A program made the translations under genes and the position numbers. The notes beneath the pieces were generated by a model. The model was not told the origin of the DNA and did no database searches. It saw only the letters and a program-made list of their open reading frames with translations. From a virus, in IMG/VR virus record IMGVR_UViG_3300047319_000152, positions 1 through 32,260 of that record: DNA of 32,260 bases; one strand, written 5' to 3'. This document shows, one piece after another, positions 21,829 to 29,533 of the stretch (the stretch's first letter is position 1; each line of letters begins with the position of its first letter).

Positions 21829-22089
21829 TCATTGGTCCTCCTTCGCGATTACTTCCTGCATCATTGGAGCAAAGTGGGAACCGAATGTGAGAAACGTGAG
21901 CCTGATCTTTCCACCGTTCATCAAGATCGCAAGTTCTTCCGCTGTCGGCTGCCACTCGGTAGTCACACGAGGGCTGTCCCAATGTTCGTCCCTCCGAACA
22001 CGTGCAGGGATAACTTCGTAGTATTTCTCTTGGCCTCTTCCAATAAAGAACTCGTCCCCATGTTCAGGGCTAGGCATTACAGGATTCAT
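21829..22089 (-). CDS. Small acidic protein after the helicase
   Basis: 86 residues from the ATG at 22089, which overlaps the helicase stop (ATGA) and has GAGGGAAGA before it. The longer reading frame within the helicase gene is a shadow. The pattern FIGRGQEKYYEVIPARVRRD, then WQPTAEELAILMNGGKIRL, and FAPMMQEV resembles a small, widely spread phage family of unknown function. Probably coupled to helicase translation. Confidence 0.62.
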   Translation of the reverse strand: MNPVMPSPEHGDEFFIGRGQEKYYEVIPARVRRDEHWDSPRVTTEWQPTAEELAILMNGGKIRLTFLTFGSHFAPMMQEVIAKEDQ

Positions 22090-23726
22090 TCTTCCCTCAA
22101 TGCGGATACCCAAGCGGAGGTAGTCCACTTGGCAATGTCATCCTTGTTCTTCACAGCTTTGAGCACCACATGGTCTATCGTCTTCTGACCATCAGGCCCG
22201 ATAGCCATGCAATCCCACTGTGACACAGGGTATGTCTGACCGGGGCGATGAACACGGTCGATAGACTGAAGCCACAGGAACAAAGAGTAATTGAAGCTGA
22301 GATAGAAGACATCGTGCGCCGCAGTCAGGTTTATCCCAGTCGCGCCAGTTTGCGTGATACCGAGAACAACGACAGGACCCTCGGGCGCCGTGTTAGGATG
22401 AAGCAGGCTTAATGATCGCTGTCTGTCATCCGCCTTCTGCCCACCGATGATAGAACCTACCTGAACGTGAGGAAACCTGGCTTCGATGGCGCGCACTGAT
22501 CGCTGAAGTTCGACACGAAATCGGCACCAAACCATCAGCTTAAAGTTGGGTTCGTTTTCGAGACGTTCACCAATCCAGTCGAGAAGTGTTTCCAGTTTTT
22601 CGGAGCCAATTTCCCGCGTGGGGCCGTCCAAACCGGCCGGCAGGGGTGAAGGGTCGGCCGGGTTCCCGTTTGGCCTCCCAGGGCCGTTTACCGACGCCAG
22701 GACGGGCACCCACGGCGGCCGGCTAGCGTCAGTTTCGGTCGGTCCGGTCGGGGTCGGCTCTGGCAAGTCAACGTCCTCAATTCCACCAAGAAACCCGCTC
22801 GTAATTTGTGCGAGGCGCATGGCCTTGACGGCAGCTTGAGATGAGATTGCTACAGTCTGCGTATCCAGCCACGCTAGCATGTCATCGCGCATGTCTTTGT
22901 AGATCTTCCACGTTGGAGGAGTCAACGTTGTCTGCACAATCACCGGATCTAGCTTCGGTGGAAGGTCGAGACAGTCCATCTTCAGCCGTCTTAGGCAGTA
23001 TGGGGCGATGCGACGTTGCAAGTCTTCAACGTCTCGCCAACCGACAATCTGCTTTGCCTTGAACCCACCCAAGATCCCATATCGCGAACGGAAGTAGAAC
23101 CAGTTCTTCTGGTCTATGATCTTCGGGTCGAGTATGTACATCTGGGCAAACAGATCACCAGGGTTGTTAGCGATAGGTGTACCGTTAAGGATTATAACGC
23201 GCTTACAGAGCCGCCTCAGTTTCAGGCAAGCCTTGAATTGCTGAGTCGTTGGGTTCTTAATCGCTGTTGATTCGTCCAACACGAGCATGGTCTTAGGGCC
23301 AGCAAACTGGAGCAAGTATTCCAGCCGCTCGTGCTTACGAATGAAATCGTAGTTCGTCACGATCCAATCAAGGCGTCGGTCAGCCTTCGGCCCTCGCCCC
23401 CAGGATCGAGTTTTCTGACGATATTCGGTCCAAGCAACTGGGAGATCTTCCCAAGAATGCTTTTCCAGTTCTCCAAAGTCGGGATCGACCCAGACTGGTC
23501 GAACGGTGTTAGGAGTGATGACAATTACAAGGTCAATTTCTCCTATTTCAAATAGGATTTGTGCTGCATCAATGACTTGCTTTGTTTTGCCCGCTCCCAT
23601 TTCGTCGAACAAAGCAAAGCATCCACCGTGAATGCGGCCGACGCTGGGCTCGTTCCACATAACGAGTTTGTCAACGCCGACCCTCTGGTGGTCGAACGGC
23701 GGGATTCGTGAACGTGACAGATCCAT
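22086..23726 (-). CDS. SNF2-type DEAD/DEAH-like helicase
   Basis: 546 residues. Motif I at 41-49 (DEMGAGKTK), motif II DEST at 151-154, motif III NGTP at 181-184, and in the second RecA domain GATGINLT and SIDRVHRPGQ (motifs V and VI) as in SNF2 and phage-type helicases. Between the two domains a Pro/Gly-rich insert of about 60 residues (from about 312 to 370) has higher GC than the surroundings and is probably disordered. It likely translocates on duplex DNA during replication or repair. Confidence 0.88.
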   Translation of the reverse strand: MDLSRSRIPPFDHQRVGVDKLVMWNEPSVGRIHGGCFALFDEMGAGKTKQVIDAAQILFEIGEIDLVIVITPNTVRPVWVDPDFGELEKHSWEDLPVAWTEYRQKTRSWGRGPKADRRLDWIVTNYDFIRKHERLEYLLQFAGPKTMLVLDESTAIKNPTTQQFKACLKLRRLCKRVIILNGTPIANNPGDLFAQMYILDPKIIDQKNWFYFRSRYGILGGFKAKQIVGWRDVEDLQRRIAPYCLRRLKMDCLDLPPKLDPVIVQTTLTPPTWKIYKDMRDDMLAWLDTQTVAISSQAAVKAMRLAQITSGFLGGIEDVDLPEPTPTGPTETDASRPPWVPVLASVNGPGRPNGNPADPSPLPAGLDGPTREIGSEKLETLLDWIGERLENEPNFKLMVWCRFRVELQRSVRAIEARFPHVQVGSIIGGQKADDRQRSLSLLHPNTAPEGPVVVLGITQTGATGINLTAAHDVFYLSFNYSLFLWLQSIDRVHRPGQTYPVSQWDCMAIGPDGQKTIDHVVLKAVKNKDDIAKWTTSAWVSALREE

Positions 23727-23727
23727 A

Positions 23728-23970
23728 TTACTTTAACTTTCTCGCATTCGCTGCTTTCAGTTCAAGGGATTTGTCGACTCGAACCTTCTCCGCCCGTGGT
23801 CCCTTTTCACAGATATCTGATATGAACTCAACAGCCATTCCTTCACGCATGATGTCGAAGGCAAAAGTAGGGATGACTTCTCGTGCGTGAAAGAAGTAGG
23901 CGACTCCATTGTCGCCTCGAATGAACCCGAAACCACGGTTCAATACGAGTTTGAAGATAACTCCCTTCAT
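23728..23970 (-). CDS. Cold-shock domain protein
   Basis: 80 residues from an ATG at 23970 that overlaps the previous stop. It has the OB-fold signatures: RGFGFIRGD (RNP1-like) and VAYFFHAREV (RNP2-like), followed by FISDICEKGPRAEKVRV, the usual end of the fold, and a basic tail. It binds single-stranded nucleic acids and may help phage transcription or replication. It is translated directly before the SNF2 helicase. Confidence 0.85.
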   Translation of the reverse strand: MKGVIFKLVLNRGFGFIRGDNGVAYFFHAREVIPTFAFDIMREGMAVEFISDICEKGPRAEKVRVDKSLELKAANARKLK

Positions 23971-24143
23971 TTATGGTTCCAGATCCAGGCTCCGACAAAC
24001 ACTATCAGCGCAAGTAGAACAGGAATCCAGAGAGGTGTCATCACGTACCACCAGGACCAGGAGATTACCTTGCAGAGTTTGAGTGTAACGAATACGACCA
24101 GCAAGAGTTCAAGAAAGGTGATTCCACCTTTGGATTCGGTCAT
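23967..24143 (-). CDS. Two-helix small membrane protein
   Basis: 58 residues from an ATG at 24143, found by reading the gap. Segments FLELLLVVFVTLKLCKVI and TPLWIPVLLALIVFVGAWIW span the membrane, separated by SWSWWYVM. The pattern with ITFLELL, VISWSWWYV and PLWIP matches small proteins often annotated as transmembrane Fragile-X-F type. They are common in phages and bacteria, with unknown role. It overlaps the cold-shock gene by 4 bases. Confidence 0.7.
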   Translation of the reverse strand: MTESKGGITFLELLLVVFVTLKLCKVISWSWWYVMTPLWIPVLLALIVFVGAWIWNHK

Positions 24144-24144
24144 G

Positions 24145-24540
24145 TCACTTCTCGAGTCTGCTGACCCTGCGCTGGAGATAGAACAGGGCCTTCTTGAGTT
24201 CCTGAATCACAGGCTGGGCGTCTTTCAGATTTGTGATCTTGCCGTCTTTGAATTCGAGACGCCAAATGTAGCGCGTCAGGTTGTAGATGTAGGCGTCTCC
24301 GTCCCAACCCTTTGCCTCGGCGACCTTGATGTGCTCGAACTTGTCGTTCTTTCCGCCGTAGTGCGACGGGTGATTGACGGAGGCAGAAACCACCCGCTTA
24401 TCAACTTCATCGAGCATCTCTTTTACGACGGTATTCCTGACTTCTTCAGGGTCACCGATAATTTCGACATGCTCGTCGAAACTCTTCCCGTTGAGAACTT
24501 CCGAAAACTTACGGCCAAGGTGCTTCTTTGTCTTTCTCAT
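24145..24540 (-). CDS. DUF3310-like protein
   Basis: 131 residues from an ATG at 24540 with AAGGAGAAAG upstream. The core is VNHPSHYGG at 55-63, followed by EHIKVAEAKGWDG, AYIYNLTRYIWRLEFKDG and a C-terminal LKKALFYLQRRV helix: the DUF3310 pattern. Such proteins are often labelled nucleotide kinase, but no P-loop is visible and the label is unproved. The N-terminal 50 residues are basic and helical and may be an extra regulatory part. It lies behind the NDK gene. Confidence 0.78.
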   Translation of the reverse strand: MRKTKKHLGRKFSEVLNGKSFDEHVEIIGDPEEVRNTVVKEMLDEVDKRVVSASVNHPSHYGGKNDKFEHIKVAEAKGWDGDAYIYNLTRYIWRLEFKDGKITNLKDAQPVIQELKKALFYLQRRVSRLEK

Positions 24541-24557
24541 ACTTTCTCCTTAATGGA

Positions 24558-25115
24558 TTACTTCCTGACCAACTCTCCTGCGACGAAGTGTAGACACCCA
24601 CATTGAGCACATCGTTCCGTGCGGGTGTTTTCGATTCCTTCTTGCAACTCATTCGTCAGTAAGTGAAAATGGTTGCAAACGCACCGTGATACGTCTCCCA
24701 GTTTGACAGGCTGCCCGAAGAGAACGTTGTATTCGTAAGCATAGCTCTCCAGACTGTCAGAACCGTGGACGAGGTTCTCCATTGGACGGGCATCCTTCAA
24801 CATGAAGTCCCCGCGGATGGTCCCTTCAGCACGAGTGTTGAAGGAACCCATCTTATCCCGCCACGTCATGATAGCGTCCGTTCCTGACAAGACGAGACCG
24901 AAGCTATCTCCTGCAAGCATGAACGTGCAAAGATCGCGGTAATACGGCTTTCCGAAGTGCTGCCGAGAATAGAACGCTTTGGCGTTCCATCCGCTGCTGT
25001 GAAGCATCTTCATTGCGACAATGCCGAGTCCCGTTTCTTCAACCCTGGAGATGATTAAGCCAACCAATCTCCGTTGAACTGCGTCAGGCTTGATGAGTGC
25101 GATTGTGTAGCTCAT
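24558..25115 (-). CDS. ndk: Nucleoside diphosphate kinase with Cys-rich tail
   Basis: 185 residues from the ATG at 25115 (GGGAGACAAA upstream; the longer start adds eight weak codons). The NDK core shows MSYTIALIKPDAVQRR, LGIVAMKML, GTIRGDF and NLVHGSDS, with H117 as the phosphorylated residue. Residues 140-185 add a Cys-rich module (CVCNHFHLL, then CAQCGC) absent from usual NDKs, which end near 140. It would convert dNDPs, possibly including modified ones, to dNTPs. Location beside thymidylate synthase and a kinase fits that role. Confidence 0.88.
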   Translation of the reverse strand: MSYTIALIKPDAVQRRLVGLIISRVEETGLGIVAMKMLHSSGWNAKAFYSRQHFGKPYYRDLCTFMLAGDSFGLVLSGTDAIMTWRDKMGSFNTRAEGTIRGDFMLKDARPMENLVHGSDSLESYAYEYNVLFGQPVKLGDVSRCVCNHFHLLTNELQEGIENTRTERCAQCGCLHFVAGELVRK

Positions 25116-25378
25116 GATTTTGTCTCCCACATAGTGCATCCAAAATCGGAACGTGTTTCCAATTCACCAGGAGATTCACAAGCGGCCAGTGTACCGTCTT
25201 TGATATCTTGCCAATGAATTTTCTTACAATTTCCTATTGGGAATCCTTTCTGATTTTGAATCGTGCCTTTACTCCAATACTTACAAGATCCACATGCAGG
25301 CATTGTCTGTCGTGAAATTCGTTCCATTGCTTCCGGGCCGATTGTAGCAAGGTTTAGATCCGAAAGGAGGATAGCCAT
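25112..25378 (-). CDS. Cys-rich small protein
   Basis: 88 residues from the ATG at 25378, which overlaps the stop of the thymidylate synthase gene by one base and has GGAGAG upstream. Longer starts would lie inside that gene. Five Cys: CGSCKYW, GNCKK, AACESPG and FGCTMWE, a pattern common in small phage proteins that bind metal. Coupled to both neighbours by overlaps. Function unknown. Confidence 0.65.
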   Translation of the reverse strand: MAILLSDLNLATIGPEAMERISRQTMPACGSCKYWSKGTIQNQKGFPIGNCKKIHWQDIKDGTLAACESPGELETRSDFGCTMWETKS

Positions 25379-26373
25379 TAGTGGTCTCTCCAGGTCCGAT
25401 AACGTCGTTCGAGCCATTGTGTTGCCCCAACGATCCAATCGTTGGTGACGTGAACCGACTTAGCGAGGGCGTTCAACGAAAATTCAAACCGATACGGTGG
25501 TGGATAAAGACGGTAACGTTGATGGGCCAACATGACTCGCCACACGGTGTCCATCCAAGGGGTATTGAATAGGTCTTCCCGTTGATCCTGTTCGTCCACG
25601 TTTTTCAGCAGGTCTAAGAGGCACCTGTCAGTGTTCTCGAAAGGAATTGGAATGGTGTCCAGATTGTCGTAGGGTTGAATGTCGAGCGACGTATCGTACT
25701 TCAACTTGTCGAGAGTCGAGATGTAGGCGTGCCAATTCACACTGACTTGAGAATACGTCCCCATCGGCACACCAATTCTCACCGCCATGTATTCCAGCAG
25801 AAAAGAGAAGTGAACCGCGTTCGCCCCGTAGCACCCAAGAACGATATCGTTGCTACGGCAAAAGACCACGAGATTTAGCTTACCGTCGTGACCGATTTGA
25901 AACGTAGCGGTATCGTTGCAAGGTATGTCACGAGAGTTAATGTCGAGGTCGTGAATGGCACTCCACATTTGGAGAACACAGCGTCGGTCTTCCGGATTCT
26001 TTTTGAGACGTTCGACGATCACGTCGAGCTGGTCGGTTCCGAACATCTTTCGCCAACGATACCCGTAGGCTCCGTGAAGAGTGGAAGTGTCGTCGCTGAA
26101 CTGGGAGAAGTTCTTGACGTAACGAAGAAGAGGATCAAGATCTCGTCTACCTGCCAGCATCCACATGGATTCGTATAGGTGAAAGAACGGATTTGCGTCT
26201 CGTTTTTCACCAAACAGCACACGCTCCCAGGGCCGGAGATAAACGGTAGTGACGGGATATGGAGAGACAAGTACTGGACCGTTACGGCTCCCACGTTCGA
26301 CTCCAATTTTGTTGATGACATTGTACGCGTGCTGAGCAGCGTCGTTTACGTTTCTGGCTTCGATGACGTACAT
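25378..26373 (-). CDS. Thymidylate synthase-fold enzyme, candidate dUMP hydroxymethylase
   Basis: 331 residues from the ATG at 26373 (TAATG overlap, GGAGG 12 bases upstream). Thymidylate synthase features: HLYESMWMLAGRRDLDPLL, YGYRWR at 103-108, catalytic C152 in RDIPCNDT, and CRSNDIVLGCYGANAVHFSF where N185 occupies the pyrimidine-recognition position, which favours dUMP over dCMP. Phage homologues with this GAN-V-H variant instead of P-F-N occur in modification clusters, so it may add a hydroxymethyl instead of a methyl group. The two activities cannot be separated by reading. Confidence 0.85.
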   Translation of the reverse strand: MYVIEARNVNDAAQHAYNVINKIGVERGSRNGPVLVSPYPVTTVYLRPWERVLFGEKRDANPFFHLYESMWMLAGRRDLDPLLRYVKNFSQFSDDTSTLHGAYGYRWRKMFGTDQLDVIVERLKKNPEDRRCVLQMWSAIHDLDINSRDIPCNDTATFQIGHDGKLNLVVFCRSNDIVLGCYGANAVHFSFLLEYMAVRIGVPMGTYSQVSVNWHAYISTLDKLKYDTSLDIQPYDNLDTIPIPFENTDRCLLDLLKNVDEQDQREDLFNTPWMDTVWRVMLAHQRYRLYPPPYRFEFSLNALAKSVHVTNDWIVGATQWLERRYRTWRDH

Positions 26374-27224
26374 TAGTACGAGTACCTCCGCTTTTGTGAC
26401 TGACCGTGGTTTGAGCGCTCCCATTTGTCGTATTCGCAGAGCCAGTGCTCAACTTCACGCATCTCCCAAGAACGCCACTCCTTAGGCCAATACGCAGAAT
26501 CTCCAGCCCTTGCAAGGAGTTCCTGCATCGACGGTTGAACATCGTCTTGGTCGATTTTGATTGTGTTGTCGTCGTGCGTGAGCCAGCTCAGCCCACGTTG
26601 GGCACCAGGACCCGGATTGGCCCACGTCATGATGTCAGGTGCCTTGTCCAGAAGGGGAGTCCAGCGAAGGTCGGAGACCAGCTCGTAGGCCATGAATCCG
26701 CCCATGTAGGGTAGGGTCTTGAGATGCTTCCACCAACCCTTGAGTCCTTCAAATCCGTAAATGGCAGTTCCCCAATTTCCGAGAAAGCCTTCCAGCATTG
26801 GGAGTGAAGTGTCAATGCACCACAAGATGCCATCCAGCTTGTTGCACCCTGCGGGAGAACTGACCATAAACGCACCAGTGACGAGTGGGCTCCACCCTTC
26901 GAGTCGCCGTCTCGCTTCTTCGGTGTTCCATTCACCACGAAGAAGATCAAGAATCATATCGTTGGTTTCAATTCGGTTGAACCAACGATAAATGAACGCC
27001 GACCGAAGCTGATGAAACAGTGGAGCCATCTTTAGTGGGTTGCGAACGTTCTCGCGAAAGTGAACGGTGGTCTTGTCGTCTTCGCGATGAACGTTGCAGA
27101 ATCGCCACGTCTTGAAGTGAGGGTCGAATGTCCACGGCGGAGGTTCTCCAGCTTCCCGTCGAAGTTTGATGTTGTAACGTTCCCGAGCCGTAGCGAAGAA
27201 CTGATTGACGTTTTCTTCTAACAT
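26373..27224 (-). CDS. aGPT-Pplase / 5-hmdU DNA kinase helical-domain protein
   Basis: 283 residues from an ATG at 27224. It bears the features of the thymine-hypermodification family: REAGEPPPWTFDPHFKTWRF, then NVHREDDKTTVHFREN, later GFMAYELVSDLRWTPLL, DIMTWANPGPGAQRGL. These match proteins annotated as alpha-glutamyl/putrescinyl-thymine pyrophosphorylase or HMUDK helical domain, a DNA-glycosylase-like helical fold acting on phosphorylated 5-hydroxymethyl-dU in DNA. It follows the P-loop kinase with a 7-base overlap and precedes the thymidylate synthase homologue, a conserved trio. Confidence 0.85.
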   Translation of the reverse strand: MLEENVNQFFATARERYNIKLRREAGEPPPWTFDPHFKTWRFCNVHREDDKTTVHFRENVRNPLKMAPLFHQLRSAFIYRWFNRIETNDMILDLLRGEWNTEEARRRLEGWSPLVTGAFMVSSPAGCNKLDGILWCIDTSLPMLEGFLGNWGTAIYGFEGLKGWWKHLKTLPYMGGFMAYELVSDLRWTPLLDKAPDIMTWANPGPGAQRGLSWLTHDDNTIKIDQDDVQPSMQELLARAGDSAYWPKEWRSWEMREVEHWLCEYDKWERSNHGQSQKRRYSY

Positions 27225-27838
27225 CCGAAGATCCCCGCAATTCGTTTGATGGCGTCGGCCACGTCCATGTGCTCGACGTGGACACCGTTAGACTTCAGTT
27301 TGGCGAGGGCGTTCTTTACGGAGCGTTCTTCACGGATCAGGTTGCTCGGGTCGAGAACTAGCTCTTTCTTGTACCCTTGTCCCTCGGCGCGGCGAATTTT
27401 CACCCGTTCGATGCAAATCTCGACAGGGGTCGTAAGCCCAATGACGAGAACGTCCAGCTTGGCTCTGTGAAGATCCAGGAGCTTTCCTGTGCAGTGCTGC
27501 GCGACGATCCCTTCGAAGAGAACGTGGTAACCTTCCCGCGCACGTTCCTCGATGATCGAAAAGTAGCCGGGGGTGATGACGGTCATGCCGTCATCATCCA
27601 TGATGTGTGAAGGGTTCTTGATGAGGTCGCATCCGCCGGTCTGGCAAGTGTCGAGGTAAGGCCCCATCAACCAAAGGTTGAAAGTGTCGTCATCGTGCAG
27701 GCCGCACAAATGACCGATGGGGGTTCGTCGGGCGCTGTTGGGGAGTTCGACATTCTTGATGGCTTTGTAACGCTTCATCAATTCGCGCACGACTGTTGTC
27801 TTACCCGATCCGTTCGTTCCTCTTACGTTGACTATCAT
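27218..27838 (-). CDS. P-loop kinase, candidate 5-hydroxymethyl-dU DNA kinase
   Basis: 206 residues from an ATG at 27838 with GAGGAAAG upstream. Walker A is GTNGSGKTT (7-15). The central GPYLDTCQTGGCDLIKNP resembles the Y-x3-C-x-x-G-G-C-D-x-I motif of phage 5-hmdU DNA kinases. LFEGIVA near 107 is the second acidic strand, and TTPVEICIERVKIRR is the lid region. It would phosphorylate the 5-hydroxymethyl group of uracil in DNA, creating the substrate for the pyrophosphorylase-like neighbour. Other nucleotide kinases are possible but the neighbourhood argues for this. Confidence 0.78.
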   Translation of the reverse strand: MIVNVRGTNGSGKTTVVRELMKRYKAIKNVELPNSARRTPIGHLCGLHDDDTFNLWLMGPYLDTCQTGGCDLIKNPSHIMDDDGMTVITPGYFSIIEERAREGYHVLFEGIVAQHCTGKLLDLHRAKLDVLVIGLTTPVEICIERVKIRRAEGQGYKKELVLDPSNLIREERSVKNALAKLKSNGVHVEHMDVADAIKRIAGIFGC

Positions 27839-27989
27839 TCTTTCTTTCCTCTCGTTGACGGGCTAACCTAACTAGAATCTTAGTCAGGGCATAGGCACCT
27901 TCAGAGTTACCGGCTCGGATTTCCAGCAAAACAGAGTGTCTCACTGCTGCCAACCCACCACGTCTCGGTAACTGACCAAAGGATTTCAC
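27801..27989 (-). CDS. Small basic protein ahead of the modification kinase
   Basis: 62 residues from a GTG at 27989. It begins MKSFGQLPRRGGLAAVRH, then LTKILVRLARQREERK, and is helical and basic. It overlaps the kinase start by 38 bases, unusual here. No ribosome binding site precedes the GTG, and the promoter at 28027-27999 would begin RNA about 3 bases before it. It may be leaderless or start internally. Function unknown. Confidence 0.45.
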   Translation of the reverse strand: MKSFGQLPRRGGLAAVRHSVLLEIRAGNSEGAYALTKILVRLARQREERKNDSQRKRNERIG

Positions 27990-27998
27990 AAGTACCCA

Positions 27999-28027
27999 AC
28001 CCTACCATATTTAAACTCAAATGTCAA
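27999..28027 (-). promoter_or_regulatory. Sigma70-type promoter of the modification kinase operon
   Basis: TTGACA (28027-28022), 17-base spacer and a weak TAGGGT (28004-27999) on the minus strand. The -35 overlaps the stop codon of the last glycosyltransferase gene. The spacer contains AGTTTAAAT four bases after the -35, the motif also present in the promoters at 19154 and 21719. The poor -10 suggests that an activator may be required. Confidence 0.55.
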
Positions 28028-28758
28028 GTGATTCTTTTAAATTTCATCGTAACTACTGAACCATCTCCACCGTGTTTAAGGTCCATACGGGTGACCATCT
28101 CCGGGAACAATTCGACTATTCTCAGCAACGCTTCGTTACTGGCTTTAACACTGTTTTCGATGACGGTAGGAACATTTTTAATGAGACTGTACTTTGCGTA
28201 GATATGCTTCACTACGCCCATCAACTTCTTGTCATGCCTACGGTGAGCGCAAACCCTGTACTCGATTTCACGCTTCTGTAGAGTAGTGTCCACGAACAAT
28301 TCAGGATGGTTTGTGCTTCTCGCGAAATTCACAAATCCATAAGTGTTCCTATCACTGTGTTCATAGTCTAAACACATATCGGAATGCTTAAGATTAAGCC
28401 CAACAAGAGTAACCCCTAATGTCTCCGCACAAGTCAGACATTCTTGGAGAATTTCATCCAAGGTAGCAGGGCTCTCGTCATAGTGTCGAAAGATGTTAGG
28501 TGGACAGTCATCATCTAAACGTAAGAACCAATCGTGCCCATGGGAGTAAGCCCAACTGTAGCATTCAGCGATTTGCGCACACATTCCAGGGACACCGGGG
28601 AGAACGTAATACTCCGAGCGAGAATAGTACGATCGGTGATCCGTGTACACAGAAGGGTCGGCGATGATATATGTTTTGACTTCTCTTGGAACCTTGTAAT
28701 TTTTCAGAGTGTCTAGTGGTGGCTTCCGTTTAGTGGGGATGCAGATACACACGCTCAA
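28024..28758 (-). CDS. GT-A-like glycosyltransferase, paralogue 1 (divergent)
   Basis: 244 residues from a TTG at 28758, with GGAGATACC upstream and a coupled overlap with the previous stop. N-terminal CICIPTKRKPPLDTL, then IIADPSVYTDHRSYY, GVPGMCAQIAECY and RLDDD at 80-84, the DxD-type nucleotide-sugar/metal site. YRVCAHRRHD is retained, but the C-terminal GRVNFIG and SQEE motifs of the sister genes are missing and the H-SGG segment is replaced. It is the most diverged copy and may have changed acceptor. A role in DNA-base glycosylation is inferred from the cluster. Confidence 0.65.
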   Translation of the reverse strand: MSVCICIPTKRKPPLDTLKNYKVPREVKTYIIADPSVYTDHRSYYSRSEYYVLPGVPGMCAQIAECYSWAYSHGHDWFLRLDDDCPPNIFRHYDESPATLDEILQECLTCAETLGVTLVGLNLKHSDMCLDYEHSDRNTYGFVNFARSTNHPELFVDTTLQKREIEYRVCAHRRHDKKLMGVVKHIYAKYSLIKNVPTVIENSVKASNEALLRIVELFPEMVTRMDLKHGGDGSVVTMKFKRIT

Positions 28759-29525
28759 GGAAGGTATCTCCGCTTTCTTATGGTGAGTCCACGCTCATCC
28801 AGCAATGTCTCCGGGCCGTAGGTCAGCATGTCAGGGAAGCATCTCGAAACCGTGTCCTCAGACGCAGTGAGTTCTTCCTGACTACAGAGGATTGACGTGT
28901 TCTTCCCGTAGCACTTACTCCAAGAAACCCCGATGTGGGTTACTCTGCCGTTCTTCTGGTTGAGAGCACGCTTACGGTGGAAGCAGGTTCGATAAGAATC
29001 TTCATTTCTTTGTAGTGTCTTGAGGACCTTATCGTCAAGCATGCCGGGGATGACCACGGCTAAATTTGCGCCACCCGAGATGTGGGTAAAGGTTTCTCTG
29101 CACTTACCACTCCCAGAAGATAAGGCGGCAGCTCCTATTTTATTCTGAAATCCTACCAAGGTTACTGGTAGAGTTTTAAGACAAAAATTCGCACAATGGA
29201 TAATAATATCTAATGACGGTTCATAGATTGCATCAGTCATTAGATCACACGCGCGAAACATCCCCGGAACATGATCGTCATCCATGCGAAAGAATTTATC
29301 GAAACCCAATTCATGAGCCGTGACGTAGCAAAGGTGGGATTGAGCCCCCATCCCAACTGCGCCAGGAATTACCTTTGCGAGAGAAAAGCGGTAGTACTCT
29401 TGATGTTCCTCATAAACTGAAGGATCAGCAAGAATCACTATTGGATATTTGACTGGTTGATAAGTTTCCAACGTTTTAACTGGAGGCTTTCTTTTCGTTG
29501 GAATAATGATTAGCAGATTTTCCAC
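28755..29525 (-). CDS. GT-A-like glycosyltransferase, paralogue 2
   Basis: 256 residues from a GTG at 29525 with AGGAGA upstream. It carries LIIIPTKRKPPVKTL, ILADPSVYEEHQEYY, GAVGMGAQSHLCY, RMDDDHVPGMF (80-90), HISGGANLAVV, YRTCFHRKR, GRVTHIGVSW and GKNTSILCSQEE. The DDD triplet at 82-84 should bind a metal and a nucleotide sugar. All motifs of the family are intact. It probably acts in the cytoplasm on 5-hydroxymethylpyrimidine in DNA, as TET/JBP-associated glycosyltransferases are thought to, but the acceptor is not shown. Confidence 0.68.
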   Translation of the reverse strand: MENLLIIIPTKRKPPVKTLETYQPVKYPIVILADPSVYEEHQEYYRFSLAKVIPGAVGMGAQSHLCYVTAHELGFDKFFRMDDDHVPGMFRACDLMTDAIYEPSLDIIIHCANFCLKTLPVTLVGFQNKIGAAALSSGSGKCRETFTHISGGANLAVVIPGMLDDKVLKTLQRNEDSYRTCFHRKRALNQKNGRVTHIGVSWSKCYGKNTSILCSQEELTASEDTVSRCFPDMLTYGPETLLDERGLTIRKRRYLP

Positions 29526-29533
29526 AACGTCTC

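Noticed and set aside
24145-24540. Nucleotide kinase, as DUF3310 proteins are often labelled
   Set aside because: No Walker A motif is present, so no kinase activity is claimed.
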